A stretch of DNA of 64,000 bases from JANQRA01 sp035762545. GTDB lineage: Bacteria > Actinomycetota > Acidimicrobiia > Spongiisociales > ZC4RG35. The notes below the pieces were generated by a model. That model was not told the origin of the DNA, made no database searches, and saw nothing but the letters and a program-made list of their open reading frames with translations. The stretch spans positions 1 to 64,000 of the forward strand of contig DASTOM010000008.1 in assembly GCA_035762545.1 (NCBI GenBank). The letters are read 5' to 3'. The translations under genes were made by a program, and so were the position numbers. This document shows, piece by piece, positions 42,224 to 51,210 of the stretch (position 1 is the first letter of the stretch; every line of letters begins with the position of its first letter).

Positions 42224-42634
42224 ATGCCGTCCAGCCCCAGCGAGCACTCCCATCCGTGGGGAGATGCCGCCACCCCATACGAGGAGATCGGAGGCGACAC
42301 ACGGGTGCGGGAACTGGCGGAGACCTTCTACGACGTGATCGAGGAGAGCTCACCCCTACTCCGGGAGATGCTTCCCGCCAACACGAAGAACACCCGGCAG
42401 AAGTTCTTCATGTACATGAGCGGCTGGCTGGGTGGCCCACCTCTCTACGAGCAGAAGTGGGGCCACCCCCGACTGCGGATGCGTCACTTCCCCTTCCCGA
42501 TCGACGATGCCGCCGCCGCGGAGTGGATGCGATGTATGCGTGAGACGCTGGATCGGATCGGGGTCGACGGTGACCTGCGGGATTTCCTGGAATCGAGACT
42601 CGCTCCCCTCGCCGACCACATGAAGAATCGCTGA
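42224..42634 (+). CDS. glbO: Group II truncated hemoglobin
   Basis: A 136-residue 2-on-2 globin of the trHbO type. It shows PYEEIGGDTRVRELAETFYD at the start, FFMYMSGWLGGPPLYEQKWG and HPRLRMRHFPFPID with the proximal His in LRMRHF, and Trp in the G helix (AAEWMRCM), which are hallmarks of group II. It may bind O2, NO or peroxide. ATG 42224 is preceded in frame by GTG 42221. Its stop is one base before the SRAP gene start codon. Confidence 0.92.
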   Translation: MPSSPSEHSHPWGDAATPYEEIGGDTRVRELAETFYDVIEESSPLLREMLPANTKNTRQKFFMYMSGWLGGPPLYEQKWGHPRLRMRHFPFPIDDAAAAEWMRCMRETLDRIGVDGDLRDFLESRLAPLADHMKNR

Positions 42635-42635
42635 C

Positions 42636-43319
42636 ATGTGCGGCCGCTTCTCCATCACGGGCGATCTCGATTTCTACGCCGAGTACTTCGGGGTCGACGA
42701 CATCGTCACCGAGCCGCTGACCAAGAGCTGGAACGTCGCACCCACCGACCCGGTCTATGTCATCTCGGAACGGGATGGGAACAGACGGCTGGGCTCGATG
42801 AAGTGGGGCCTCGTGCCGCACTGGGCCAACGACACCAGATCCATCCACATCAACGCCCGGGCCGAGACGGTCGCCACGACCGCCGCGTTCCGTGACTCCT
42901 TCGCCCGCAAGCGCTGCCTCATCCCCGCCGACGGGTTCTACGAGTGGGAGCCGCCCGAGGACGGGCGGACCCCGCACTGGGTCTATCGAGCCGACGGCCA
43001 TCCGATGGTCTTCGCCGGGATATGGGCATCACGTCTCGACCCGGAGACTCAGGAGTGGCAGAGGACTTGTTCGATCATCACGGCGGCCGCCGAGGGAACC
43101 GTCGCCGCCATCCACGACCGCATGCCCGTCTCCCTCATCCCTGACGTCTGGGATGCGTGGCTCGACCGCGACCTGACTGACCCTGAAGCGGCAGCGAGCC
43201 TCATCCAGGTGATCGACCCCGGGACGATCATGGAGCATGTCGTCTCGCGGGAGGTCAATTCGGTCAAGAACAACCGACCCGGCCTCAACGAAAAGGTCGA
43301 GCCCGAGAGCCTCTTCTGA
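42636..43319 (+). CDS. SOS response-associated peptidase (SRAP/HMCES family)
   Basis: A 227-residue SRAP protein. After Met, Cys2 in MCGRFS forms a thiazolidine crosslink with abasic sites in single-stranded DNA. Also conserved are the Asn in SWNVAPTDP, the Glu in GFYEWEPPE and the His in IHDRMPV. It shields AP sites from nucleolysis. It begins two bases after the globin stop, so both are likely in one transcript. Confidence 0.94.
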   Translation: MCGRFSITGDLDFYAEYFGVDDIVTEPLTKSWNVAPTDPVYVISERDGNRRLGSMKWGLVPHWANDTRSIHINARAETVATTAAFRDSFARKRCLIPADGFYEWEPPEDGRTPHWVYRADGHPMVFAGIWASRLDPETQEWQRTCSIITAAAEGTVAAIHDRMPVSLIPDVWDAWLDRDLTDPEAAASLIQVIDPGTIMEHVVSREVNSVKNNRPGLNEKVEPESLF

Positions 43320-43322
43320 ACG

Positions 43323-44531
43323 ATGGCCCAGCAACAGCTGAAGAGAGAGCTCGGGATGTTCGGGGCGATCGTCACCGGTCTGGGGTCGATCCTCGGCACG
43401 GGTGCGTTCGTGGCGATCGCCCTCGCCTCGGAGCGCTGGGCCGATGCGGTGCTCTGGGCAGTCCCGCTTGCCGCATGCGTCGCCGTATTCAATGGGTTGT
43501 CATCCGCCTTCCTGGCTGGACTTTTCCCGGTGGCCGGAGGCACCTACGAGTACGGATACCAGGCACTGAACCCGTGGCTCGGATTCACCGCCGGGTGGCT
43601 CTTCCTCCTCGCCAAGACCGCCTCTGCCGCCACGGCAGCGCTCGGTGTTGCCCTCTATCTGGGAACCGACAGCTTCCTCGTCCCGCTCGGAGCGGTGGCC
43701 CTGATAACGGTGCTCGTGATCGCCGGACTGCGACGGACAACCGTGGTCAACTCCATTCTGATCACAATCACCATCTCTGCCATTCTCTGGTTCGCCTTGC
43801 AGGCGGCTACCGGCGGCTTGGGTGACGTGGTCAACTTCGCCGAGCCGACGACGACCGGCGGCGGGGTGCTGGCAGCCACGGCTTTCCTGTTCGTGGCCTA
43901 CACCGGATATGGCCGGATCGCCACGCTGGGCGAGGAAGTGAAGGACCCAGCGCGGACGATCCCCCGGGCTGTCGTGGTGACACTTGCCGTTGCCGCCAGC
44001 CTCTACATGGCCATCGAGTTGGGTGGGAGAGCCTGGGCCGGGCCGAACTGGGGTGGCGTCTTCAACCTCAGCCGGTTCATCGACTGGGGGTTCGTCCGGT
44101 TCGGGGCGATCACCGCCATGCTCGGAGTCCTGCTCAACCTGGTCCTCGGTCTCTCCCGGGTCTGGCTGGCCATGGGGCGCCGTGGCGACATGCCGTCGCC
44201 GTTGGCCCGACTCGACAAACGCTCGGAACCGACCATCGCGGTGATAGTCACCACCGTCTTCATTGCCGGCCTGACCTTGGTCGGAGACATCGCCCTCGCC
44301 TGGAGCTTCTCGGCGATGACCGTGTTGCTCTACTACGGGATCACCAACCTCGCCGCCCTGGCGATCGACCGGAGACGGCCGACCGCTTGGCTCGGCCTGG
44401 GGAGCTGTCTCTTCCTCTCCTTCTTCGTCCCCCCGATCGTTTGGGCGGTCGGGGCAGGAATGGTCGTCCTCGGGCTTCTGTGGAAAACGGGGTTTAGAGA
44501 ACTCCGTTCGGTACCATCGCAGACGCTCTGA
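43323..44531 (+). CDS. APC-family amino acid permease
   Basis: A 402-residue transporter of the amino acid-polyamine-organocation superfamily with about eleven to twelve helices. The unwound TM1 substrate site is GLGSILGTGAFVAIALAS. TM6 contains AFLFVAYTGYGRIATLGEEVKDPART, here noted as YTGYGRIATLGEEVKDP, the family loop. Substrate unknown. Starts three bases after the SRAP stop. Its stop overlaps a likely CTG start of the next gene. Confidence 0.88.
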   Translation: MAQQQLKRELGMFGAIVTGLGSILGTGAFVAIALASERWADAVLWAVPLAACVAVFNGLSSAFLAGLFPVAGGTYEYGYQALNPWLGFTAGWLFLLAKTASAATAALGVALYLGTDSFLVPLGAVALITVLVIAGLRRTTVVNSILITITISAILWFALQAATGGLGDVVNFAEPTTTGGGVLAATAFLFVAYTGYGRIATLGEEVKDPARTIPRAVVVTLAVAASLYMAIELGGRAWAGPNWGGVFNLSRFIDWGFVRFGAITAMLGVLLNLVLGLSRVWLAMGRRGDMPSPLARLDKRSEPTIAVIVTTVFIAGLTLVGDIALAWSFSAMTVLLYYGITNLAALAIDRRRPTAWLGLGSCLFLSFFVPPIVWAVGAGMVVLGLLWKTGFRELRSVPSQTL

Positions 44532-46207
44532 GGCGCCCCAATCCATCACCCCTCCTGTTCGCAGCCGTTTTGTTGGTCGGCTGCTCTTCTTTGCTGGGCG
44601 ACTCGAGTGACGGCTCGGATGACGGGACCGACTCCACGACGGCGGCGGCTGCGTGCGTTCGCTTCACCGGCGACCACAGTGCGCACATCGACACAGGGAG
44701 TCTCGCCGCCGACGCGCTTTCGCTCTCGGGAGAGACATTCCTCTGCGCCGACGATGTCGTCGTCGTCGGCGCAGACGACCTCGACGAGATCGTCGCCGCC
44801 AGCCAGCTCGCCGCTGCGCTGACCTCGCCTCTGCTTTTCCCCGAGCCGCGACTGGCCTCGGAGTTGGGCCGTCTCAAACCCGAGCGGGTTCACGTCATCG
44901 GGGCGGTCGAGGTGAATGCGCCCGATACCGCCGACATCGTGTCTCACGACACCACCAGTGCTGTCGAATTGACCCGAGAGACGCTGGGATCGGCAGAGGA
45001 TGTCGCCTTGCCCGCCGTCCCCGATGCCTCCACGATCGTGGCCACGGTGGACGCGATCGAACTTGGCAATCAGGTTGCTGTGCCGACGGAACCGACTCCC
45101 TCGTCGAGCACCACCACGCCGGCCGAGCCATCCATCGACACCAGCGCGGTGGTGCTCGGTCTGGCAACTCCAACCGACGCCGCATCCCTGTGGATGGTCG
45201 ACGCCTCGAGCCCGGAGACGATCCTGCTCGCCGCCGCAGTGGGCAACTCCATCGGGGCGAGCGTGGTCGCCATAGACGGCACCGACATCCTGGGATACCC
45301 CGAGGTGAGCAACGCTCTCGGCGGACACGACCAATCCAGCGTCAGGTATGTGGGCGCCACACCTGAGGCGAGCGATTGGGAACTGGCCGTTCTCGCCAAG
45401 GGTCTCGAGGTCCCGGGTGGCGGGTTCCACATCCTCCCCCAAGACACGCAGCGGCGTTACGTGGCCTTCTACGGGCACCCTGGAACCGCCTCACTCGGAG
45501 TGTTGGGCGAGCAGGGCCCCGCCGAGACCAGAGCCCGGATGGAGGAGTTCGTCGACGCCTACGGAGCCGACGGAGCCCAGGTCATTCCGACCTATGAGAT
45601 CATCGCGTCGGTCGCCAGCGGAAGCGCAGGGGACGACGGTGACTACTCGACGGAGTGGCCACCCGAGACCTTCGATGACTGGATCGAGTACGCCGGGGCC
45701 AACGGAATGTACGTCCTCCTCGATCTCCAACCCGGCCGAGAGGAATTCCTGTCCCAGGCGATGCTCTACGAGCAGCATCTCATGCTGCCACACGTCGGGC
45801 TAGCCCTCGATCCCGAGTGGCGGCTGAAGGACGATCAGGTCCATCTCGTTCAGGCGGGGACCGTCGATGCCGCCGAGATAAACCAGGTGGTGGCCTGGCT
45901 TGGGGACCTGGTCCGGGACAACGGCCTGCCACAGAAGCTGCTGCTCCTCCACCAGTTCAAGACCTCGATGATCACCAACCGAGACCAGATCGTGCTGCGG
46001 CCCGAGCTCCAGACGATCATCCAGATGGATGGCGACGGGACAGAGCCACAGAAGGACGCGACATGGAGCGTGCTCCGTGAAGGGCCGGACAGCGAACGCT
46101 ACGCCTGGGGTTGGAAGAACTTCTTCGACGAGGACGAGCCGGGACCGCCCTCTCCGGAGAACACGATGTCGAAGGTCCCCACTCCGGTCCTGGTCAGCTA
46201 TCAGTAG
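44528..46207 (+). CDS. Lipoprotein with CWB2-like cell-wall-binding segment
   Basis: About 559 residues. Signal: LRRPNPSPLLFAAVLLVGC ends in the lipobox LVGC; the only in-frame starts that keep the signal are CTG 44528 (overlapping the permease stop as CTGA) or ATC 44516; TTG 44570 would delete it. The middle resembles putative cell-wall-binding repeat 2: ASQLAAALTSPLLF, GRLKPERVHVIGAVE and IGASVVAIDGTDILGYPEVS. The C-terminal half (from RRYVAFYGHPGTASLG) looks like a TIM-barrel-like domain of unknown role, with WGWKNFF. Function uncertain; it probably anchors to the envelope. Confidence 0.75.
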   Translation: MRRPNPSPLLFAAVLLVGCSSLLGDSSDGSDDGTDSTTAAAACVRFTGDHSAHIDTGSLAADALSLSGETFLCADDVVVVGADDLDEIVAASQLAAALTSPLLFPEPRLASELGRLKPERVHVIGAVEVNAPDTADIVSHDTTSAVELTRETLGSAEDVALPAVPDASTIVATVDAIELGNQVAVPTEPTPSSSTTTPAEPSIDTSAVVLGLATPTDAASLWMVDASSPETILLAAAVGNSIGASVVAIDGTDILGYPEVSNALGGHDQSSVRYVGATPEASDWELAVLAKGLEVPGGGFHILPQDTQRRYVAFYGHPGTASLGVLGEQGPAETRARMEEFVDAYGADGAQVIPTYEIIASVASGSAGDDGDYSTEWPPETFDDWIEYAGANGMYVLLDLQPGREEFLSQAMLYEQHLMLPHVGLALDPEWRLKDDQVHLVQAGTVDAAEINQVVAWLGDLVRDNGLPQKLLLLHQFKTSMITNRDQIVLRPELQTIIQMDGDGTEPQKDATWSVLREGPDSERYAWGWKNFFDEDEPGPPSPENTMSKVPTPVLVSYQ

Positions 46208-46295
46208 CAGCCTCGGGCGTTGCCCTGGAGGTTGAGATTCCATCGGGCAACACCGATCCGGGTTTCGATACGCGAAGACCTGCCATCATCGGGAC

Positions 46296-47276
46296 ATGAC
46301 CAAATTCGCCTACTTCTGCGGTCACGAGCAATGGCAACCCGAAGAGCTCGTCGAGCACGCCGTGCTGGCCGAGAAGTCCGGATTCGACATGGTGGTCGTC
46401 TCCGAGCATTTCCACCCATGGGTCGACGACGAGTCGGCGTCCGGCTTCGCCTTCTCGACCATCGGTGCGATGGCTGCCGCCACCAGCCAAATCGAGTTCG
46501 CCACTGGGGTGACCACACCTCTGTTCCGCTACCACCCCGGCGTGGTGGCCCAGGCGGCGGCGACTCTCGACCGGCTCTCCGGTGGTCGTTTCATCCTCGG
46601 CGTAGGCACCGGGGAGAACATCAACGAGGGGCCTCTCGGCTACGAGTTCCCGGCCTACGCCGAGCGCAACGCCCGAATGACCGAGGCGCTCGAGATCATG
46701 CGTCGTCTCCTCGACGGTGAGAAGCTCACCTTTGACGGGGAGTATTACCGAACCGACCGGGCCAAGCTGTACTCCCCTCCCTTGGGCCCGGTGCCCATCC
46801 TCCTCGCCGCCGGTGGCCCCAAGTCGGCCACTCTCGCCGGGGAGAAGGCTCAAGGCGTCGTGACCTCGGTGAAGGATCCCGCAGACACGAGAGAGAAGGT
46901 CATCGAGCCGATGCGGGCGGCGGCCAGTGGGTCGGGCCAACCGGATCCGATCGTCCTCGCCACCCGCTGGGCCATTTACGCACACAATGAAGCGGACGCA
47001 TGGGAGGCTCTCTATCCGTGGCGGGGCCTTCGGGCTCCCGGCCGACTCGAAGCCGTAGATCCGCAGACTCTCCGGGAGCGCGCCGACGAGCTCCCACGCG
47101 AGGAGGTCCTCGGCCGCTACAGCGTGTGTGGGAGCGTTGAAGACGTAGTGGAGACCTACCGGCCCTTGGTCGACGATCTCGGCGCCGATATCGTCACGTT
47201 CCAGATGACCTGTATCGACCAGCCCGAGCTCATCGAGATGGTGGGCAAAGAGGTGCTCCCCGAGCTGAGGGGCTGA
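46296..47276 (+). CDS. F420-dependent LLM-class oxidoreductase
   Basis: A 326-residue luciferase-like (TIM-barrel) enzyme of the TIGR03557 group, related to F420-dependent glucose-6-phosphate dehydrogenase. Motifs: GFDMVVVSEHFHPWVDDESA, GVTTPLFRYHPGVVAQAAAT, LGVGTGENINEG and ILLAAGGPKSATLAGEKA. Cofactor F420 is inferred from the family, and the substrate is not known. The gene stands alone: ATG 46296 comes after 88 bases of spacer that contain no other feature. Confidence 0.9.
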   Translation: MTKFAYFCGHEQWQPEELVEHAVLAEKSGFDMVVVSEHFHPWVDDESASGFAFSTIGAMAAATSQIEFATGVTTPLFRYHPGVVAQAAATLDRLSGGRFILGVGTGENINEGPLGYEFPAYAERNARMTEALEIMRRLLDGEKLTFDGEYYRTDRAKLYSPPLGPVPILLAAGGPKSATLAGEKAQGVVTSVKDPADTREKVIEPMRAAASGSGQPDPIVLATRWAIYAHNEADAWEALYPWRGLRAPGRLEAVDPQTLRERADELPREEVLGRYSVCGSVEDVVETYRPLVDDLGADIVTFQMTCIDQPELIEMVGKEVLPELRG

Positions 47277-47304
47277 AGCTCAACTTCGATTCCTCGACGG
47301 CTGA

Positions 47305-47982
47305 TCACCCGACGCGGGTGATCACCTCGACCAGTGCGAGCAACTGCTGGGAGACATCATCTGACGTGGTCGGGAGCTTGGCGGCCACGAGAAGCGAGGG
47401 AACGATCCCCTGGAGATGTTCGAGAATCAGTCGGGCGTCTTCGGTCTGGGTCACCAGTAGCCGCTCCACGGGTGCGCTCATCTTCCCGGCCAGGCCCGCT
47501 CCGAAGGAGGCGAAGAGGTCGACCCGATAGCCGTCGGAGTCCCGGAGGAGAACAGTCCGTGGGCCCCCTGATGCGGGCACGACGTCCACCGTCTCGAATG
47601 TGACATTGCCCTCGGCGATACCCGAGCCGGCGGCCACCTCCACCTGCCCGGCGAGGAAGTCGGCGCTCCCCTGGGCGAAACCCGACCAGAAGTTGGAGGC
47701 GATGTCGGCGTCGCCGTCACGGAGAGCCTCGGCGACCGAGGCGAAATCGGCGCCTTCGGCCAGGGAGGCGAGTGCGGCCTGCCCCGGCATGGCGAGACGG
47801 CTGGCCTCGGCGAAGTCGGGGACGTTGATCGCGTCCACTAGCTCTTCGACGGCGGCGACAGCCGAGACGGCTCCGGGACCGACCGGAATCGTCGTGTCGA
47901 GCGTCTCTTCCGGACCGCCGCAACCGACGACCGCCAGGATCGCGACTGCGACGGCGACAGCCCTAGCTCGCTGCGACATCAC
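47305..47982 (-). CDS. Predicted lipoprotein of unknown function
   Basis: A 225-residue exported lipoprotein with lipobox VVGC (about Cys21) after a helix AVAVAVAILA. The mature part begins with an acid/Thr linker, then helical segments VEELVDAINVPDFAEASRLA and a beta region with GYRVDLFASFGAG. Family not recognised; an NTF2- or DUF-like fold is possible. Its first 20 bases overlap the 3' end of the upstream membrane gene. Confidence 0.7.
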   Translation of the reverse strand: MMSQRARAVAVAVAILAVVGCGGPEETLDTTIPVGPGAVSAVAAVEELVDAINVPDFAEASRLAMPGQAALASLAEGADFASVAEALRDGDADIASNFWSGFAQGSADFLAGQVEVAAGSGIAEGNVTFETVDVVPASGGPRTVLLRDSDGYRVDLFASFGAGLAGKMSAPVERLLVTQTEDARLILEHLQGIVPSLLVAAKLPTTSDDVSQQLLALVEVITRVG

Positions 47983-48499
47983 CGGGAAGTCTCCCTGTCT
48001 CCAGGAACGAGCGCATTCTCGTCCGATCCGACAGACCCTGCGATGTCCAGAGCCAGGTCAGATAGGCCGCTCCGGCCAGTTCCTTGACCCAGCGCCACGG
48101 GTCTGACATCGCCCGTTCCCAGGCGAGTGGCCAGAACGGAGCCTCCCCCGGAGGAATCTCCCAACCGAAGAACGGCCAGAGGAAGACCTCCTCGACAGCC
48201 CACATTCCATCGAGCAGCAAATGGAAGAGCCAACCGACCCCGACGGCCATGAAAGCGCGGCGCCGGCGTCCCCGGCGGGTGAAGATCAGGACGAGGACCA
48301 TGTAGGTGGTGGCGAGGACGAGGGTGTGGAACCACAGCTCTCCGGTCGAATATCGCTCGGCGAGAAAAATCGTGCCAATCGGCAGATCGATTATGTCGGG
48401 AAGGATCGCACCCAGCACCAGTAACCGGACATCGACCTTGGGGTCCTTGAAGATCCAGCGGAACAACCAGAGCGTGGCTCCGATATGCCACAGGAGCAT
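47963..48499 (-). CDS. Membrane protein resembling DUF457/YdjM metal-dependent hydrolases
   Basis: A 178-residue membrane protein. LLVLGAILPDIIDLPIGTIF is like the G..lPDiD motif of the LexA-repressed YdjM membrane hydrolase group; HTLVLATTY and GWLFHLLLDGMW supply the conserved His residues. Four helices. Activity unproven. It starts seven bases after the zinc-ribbon gene stop and overlaps the downstream lipoprotein gene, so they form one operon. Confidence 0.75.
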   Translation of the reverse strand: MLLWHIGATLWLFRWIFKDPKVDVRLLVLGAILPDIIDLPIGTIFLAERYSTGELWFHTLVLATTYMVLVLIFTRRGRRRRAFMAVGVGWLFHLLLDGMWAVEEVFLWPFFGWEIPPGEAPFWPLAWERAMSDPWRWVKELAGAAYLTWLWTSQGLSDRTRMRSFLETGRLPGDVAAS

Positions 48500-48506
48500 T
48501 GCCGGG

Positions 48507-49214
48507 TCAGGCCACCAGGATCCGGCGGCAGTGAACGCAGCGGGGTAGGTCGGAGGCGAAGGTCTCGTCGTGCTCCGCCGGCGACAACGTCATGTGGCAC
48601 CCGCCGCAAACGCCGTGGTCGTATGAGGCGACGGCAACGCCTTCCTTGATCCCGCGCAGCTTCTCATACAGCTCGAGCAGGTCGGGCGGGATCGGCGAGA
48701 GAGCCTCCGTCTTGCGCTCTTCCTTCCGGGCGAGCTCGGCATCGATCATCTTCCATTGGGCTTTGATCGAAGTCTCCAGTTCGTCCCTTTTTGCCGCGAT
48801 CGCTGCGATCTCCTCGTCGATCGCTTCGACCTTGGCCCGGGCCGGGTCGACCGCTTCCAGCATGCCGAGGACTCTCTCCTCGAGGGCGCCGCGCTGACCT
48901 CCCAGGCTTTGAACCTCCAGTCTCATGTGCTCGGTCTCCCTGCCGGACATGCCCCCGGCGAAGAGTCGGGTCTCGTGCTCGCTCAGCTTGGCCTCGAGGA
49001 TCTCCAGCTCACCTTCGGCTTTGTCGAGGTCGAGTTCGAGCTGGCGCAGTGTCGCTGCCTCCGCCTCCCGCTCGCTCTGTTTGGCCTGAATGGCCTCGTG
49101 TGCTGCCTTGTAGGCGTCGAGCTCTGGAAGTGACTGACGCTGGTCGAGGAGACGATCGATCTGCAAATCGATCTCCTGGAGGTCGAGCAGGTCGGCGAGG
49201 CTGGTCAGCTGCAT
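48507..49214 (-). CDS. Coiled-coil zinc-ribbon protein (CT398/Rv2229c-like)
   Basis: A 235-residue protein: a long antiparallel coiled coil (about residues 10-180, for example LEILEAKLSEHETRLF and ELETSIKAQWKMID) followed by a C-terminal zinc ribbon GVCGGCHMTLSP and RCVHCRRILV. It matches the DUF164 family of Chlamydia CT398 and mycobacterial Rv2229c. Partnered with Nif3 in many genomes. ATG 49214 is chosen; the longer open frame lies in the Nif3 gene end. Gap to nif3 stop is 25 bases. Confidence 0.9.
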   Translation of the reverse strand: MQLTSLADLLDLQEIDLQIDRLLDQRQSLPELDAYKAAHEAIQAKQSEREAEAATLRQLELDLDKAEGELEILEAKLSEHETRLFAGGMSGRETEHMRLEVQSLGGQRGALEERVLGMLEAVDPARAKVEAIDEEIAAIAAKRDELETSIKAQWKMIDAELARKEERKTEALSPIPPDLLELYEKLRGIKEGVAVASYDHGVCGGCHMTLSPAEHDETFASDLPRCVHCRRILVA

Positions 49215-49239
49215 GTGGATGAGGCAGGGTAGCCCGGCC

Positions 49240-50013
49240 TCAATCCCATGTTTGTGGGTCGAACCCGGTGAGGTCGGTGACGTCGAGGCCGGACACTTCT
49301 CTGACCATTGCGACCAGGGCCGCCATGCCGGGGCGTTCGGTGGCGATGTGACCCGGATCGACAATGGTCAGCCCGAGGTCTCGTGCCACCACCGCCCGAT
49401 GGTGGGAGACGTCACCGGTCACCAGGACCCGGGCGACTTCGGCGGCGGCCTCGATGAGAGACGAGCCCGACCCGGGGACGACGGCGACCCTGTCGACATC
49501 GACGTCCCGGTCCCCGCTGACACGAAGGCCGATCGGGCCGAAGGCGTCGGTGAGCCTGGCGTCAATGGTGCCTACGGTCCCGGTAAAGCCACCGACCCTC
49601 CCGATCGGGGGCAGTCCCGTGGTCTCGTCGCCTCCGAAAGGTTCGACGTCACGGAGGTCGAAGAACTCGGCGAGGGCGTCGGCTGTGCCACCTGACGCTG
49701 CGTCGAAGTCGGTGTGGGTGACCAGCAGGCTGACACCGGCTCTGATCAGACGGTAGGAGCGGGCTCCGGCTGACTTCCCGGCGAGGATCGTCGTCGTGGG
49801 CGTGAAGAGGAGCGGGTGATAGGTGACGAGCAGGTCGACGGGGTGCTTCTCGACAGCGGTGACGACCGACTCGGTGACCTCGTGACAGACACCCACGTTG
49901 GTTACCTCGCCGCCGGGGTCACCGATCTGTAGGCCCGCCGGGTCCCAGGCCGGGGTCAGGTCGGGCCGGGTCCGTGCGGCCATGGCGGAAGCGATGTCGG
50001 TGACGGTCGGCAC
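49240..50013 (-). CDS. Nif3-like dinuclear metal center protein
   Basis: A 257-residue member of the Nif3/YbgI family (also called GTP cyclohydrolase I type 2). Conserved sites: WDPAGLQIGDPGGEVTNVGV, DLLVTYHPLLF (His; family HHP(L/I)), LVTHTDFDAA (HxxxD), and near the C-terminus VTGDVSHH. The second metal His pair is in SHHRAV. GTG 50013 is preceded by GAGGAC. Function is unresolved. The Nif3 then zinc-ribbon order matches Rv2230c-Rv2229c in mycobacteria. Confidence 0.9.
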   Translation of the reverse strand: MPTVTDIASAMAARTRPDLTPAWDPAGLQIGDPGGEVTNVGVCHEVTESVVTAVEKHPVDLLVTYHPLLFTPTTTILAGKSAGARSYRLIRAGVSLLVTHTDFDAASGGTADALAEFFDLRDVEPFGGDETTGLPPIGRVGGFTGTVGTIDARLTDAFGPIGLRVSGDRDVDVDRVAVVPGSGSSLIEAAAEVARVLVTGDVSHHRAVVARDLGLTIVDPGHIATERPGMAALVAMVREVSGLDVTDLTGFDPQTWD

Positions 50014-50040
50014 GTCCTCGCATCGTAGGCTGCGGCGGGC

Positions 50041-51075
50041 ATGGATCTGGCCAAAGCCACAGTGTGGGAGCCGCCCGACGAATGGGTGAGGCTGACGGTC
50101 GTCGATTCGCACACGGGTGGGGAGCCGTTCCGTGTCGTGGTCGAGGGTCTTCCTGAGATCCCAGGTGACACGGTCCTGGAACGCCGGCGTCACGCGATGG
50201 AGAATCTCGACGACCTACGCCGAGCGTTGATGTGGGAGCCGAGAGGGCACGCCGACATGTACGGGGGCTGGGTGGGCCACCCCGTTGCCGACGGAAGCGA
50301 CATGTCGGTCCTCTTCACCCACAACGAAGGCTTCTCGACGATGTGCGGCCACGGCATCATCGCCCTGGCCAAGGTGGTCATCGACACCGGGATCGTCCCT
50401 GCCGAGATCGGTGAACGCCACCTCGCCATCGACACTCCCGCCGGGACCATCTCGTCGACCTCGTCCGTAACCCACCAGGGCGTCTCTGCCACGACGTTTC
50501 GAAACGTGCCGTCGTTCGCCCTCGTGATCGACGGCGAGGTCCAGGTCCCCGGTTTCGGGTTGGTGCGCTACGACCTCGGCTTCGGCGGGGCTTTCTACGC
50601 GATCGTCGACGCATCGTCGGTGGGTCTCAACCTCGACGATGCTTCGACCCTGATCAGGGCGGGCAGAGAGATCAAGGGTGCCGTGTCCTCAGCGGTGGAC
50701 ATCGCCCACCCCGAGCACGACGATCTCGGGTTCCTCTACGGGGTGATCTTCACCGGATCGCCCCTCGACCCGGCGAGCCACAGTCGCAACGTATGTGTCT
50801 TCGCCGACGGTGAGGTAGACCGCTCACCCACCGGGACCGGGGTCAGCACCCGTCTGGCGCTGCTCCATGCCCGTGGCGAGATCGATGTGGGAGAGGCCGT
50901 CGTCATCGAGAGCATCGTGGGCAGCCGATTCGCCGGCCGAATCGCCGCTACCACCACCTCCGGTCCTCACCCCGCCATCATTCCCGAGGTCACCGGTTCG
51001 GCCCACATCGTGGGCCGAACCGAAGTCTGGATCGACCCCTCCGACCCCCTCCCCCCCTTCCTGATCCGTTCCTGA
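50041..51075 (+). CDS. Trans-3-hydroxy-L-proline dehydratase (proline racemase family)
   Basis: A 344-residue proline-racemase-fold enzyme. One catalytic Cys102 is in TMCGHGIIA. At the second catalytic position the motif DRSPTGTG has Thr264 in place of the Cys of racemases and epimerases. Thr in that place is diagnostic for trans-3-hydroxyproline dehydratase, which forms pyrroline-2-carboxylate. It is divergent from the Nif3 operon, 27 bases away. No partner reductase gene is adjacent. Confidence 0.85.
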   Translation: MDLAKATVWEPPDEWVRLTVVDSHTGGEPFRVVVEGLPEIPGDTVLERRRHAMENLDDLRRALMWEPRGHADMYGGWVGHPVADGSDMSVLFTHNEGFSTMCGHGIIALAKVVIDTGIVPAEIGERHLAIDTPAGTISSTSSVTHQGVSATTFRNVPSFALVIDGEVQVPGFGLVRYDLGFGGAFYAIVDASSVGLNLDDASTLIRAGREIKGAVSSAVDIAHPEHDDLGFLYGVIFTGSPLDPASHSRNVCVFADGEVDRSPTGTGVSTRLALLHARGEIDVGEAVVIESIVGSRFAGRIAATTTSGPHPAIIPEVTGSAHIVGRTEVWIDPSDPLPPFLIRS

Positions 51076-51210
51076 TCCCTTCCTGATGCTCTGCGGGCGA
51101 TATGTCGCCCCTACAGCGTCTGAAAAGCCCTGTCGCGTCTGACAATGACGTGGCGGCCTGGTCTGAACGACCTATCTCCAAGATCCGCGAAATCCCCGAT
51201 ATCCACAAGC

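Noticed and set aside
51090..51115. Hairpin GGGCGATATGTCGCCC after the hydroxyproline dehydratase gene
   Set aside because: Only six pairs and no T-rich tail; not convincing as a terminator.
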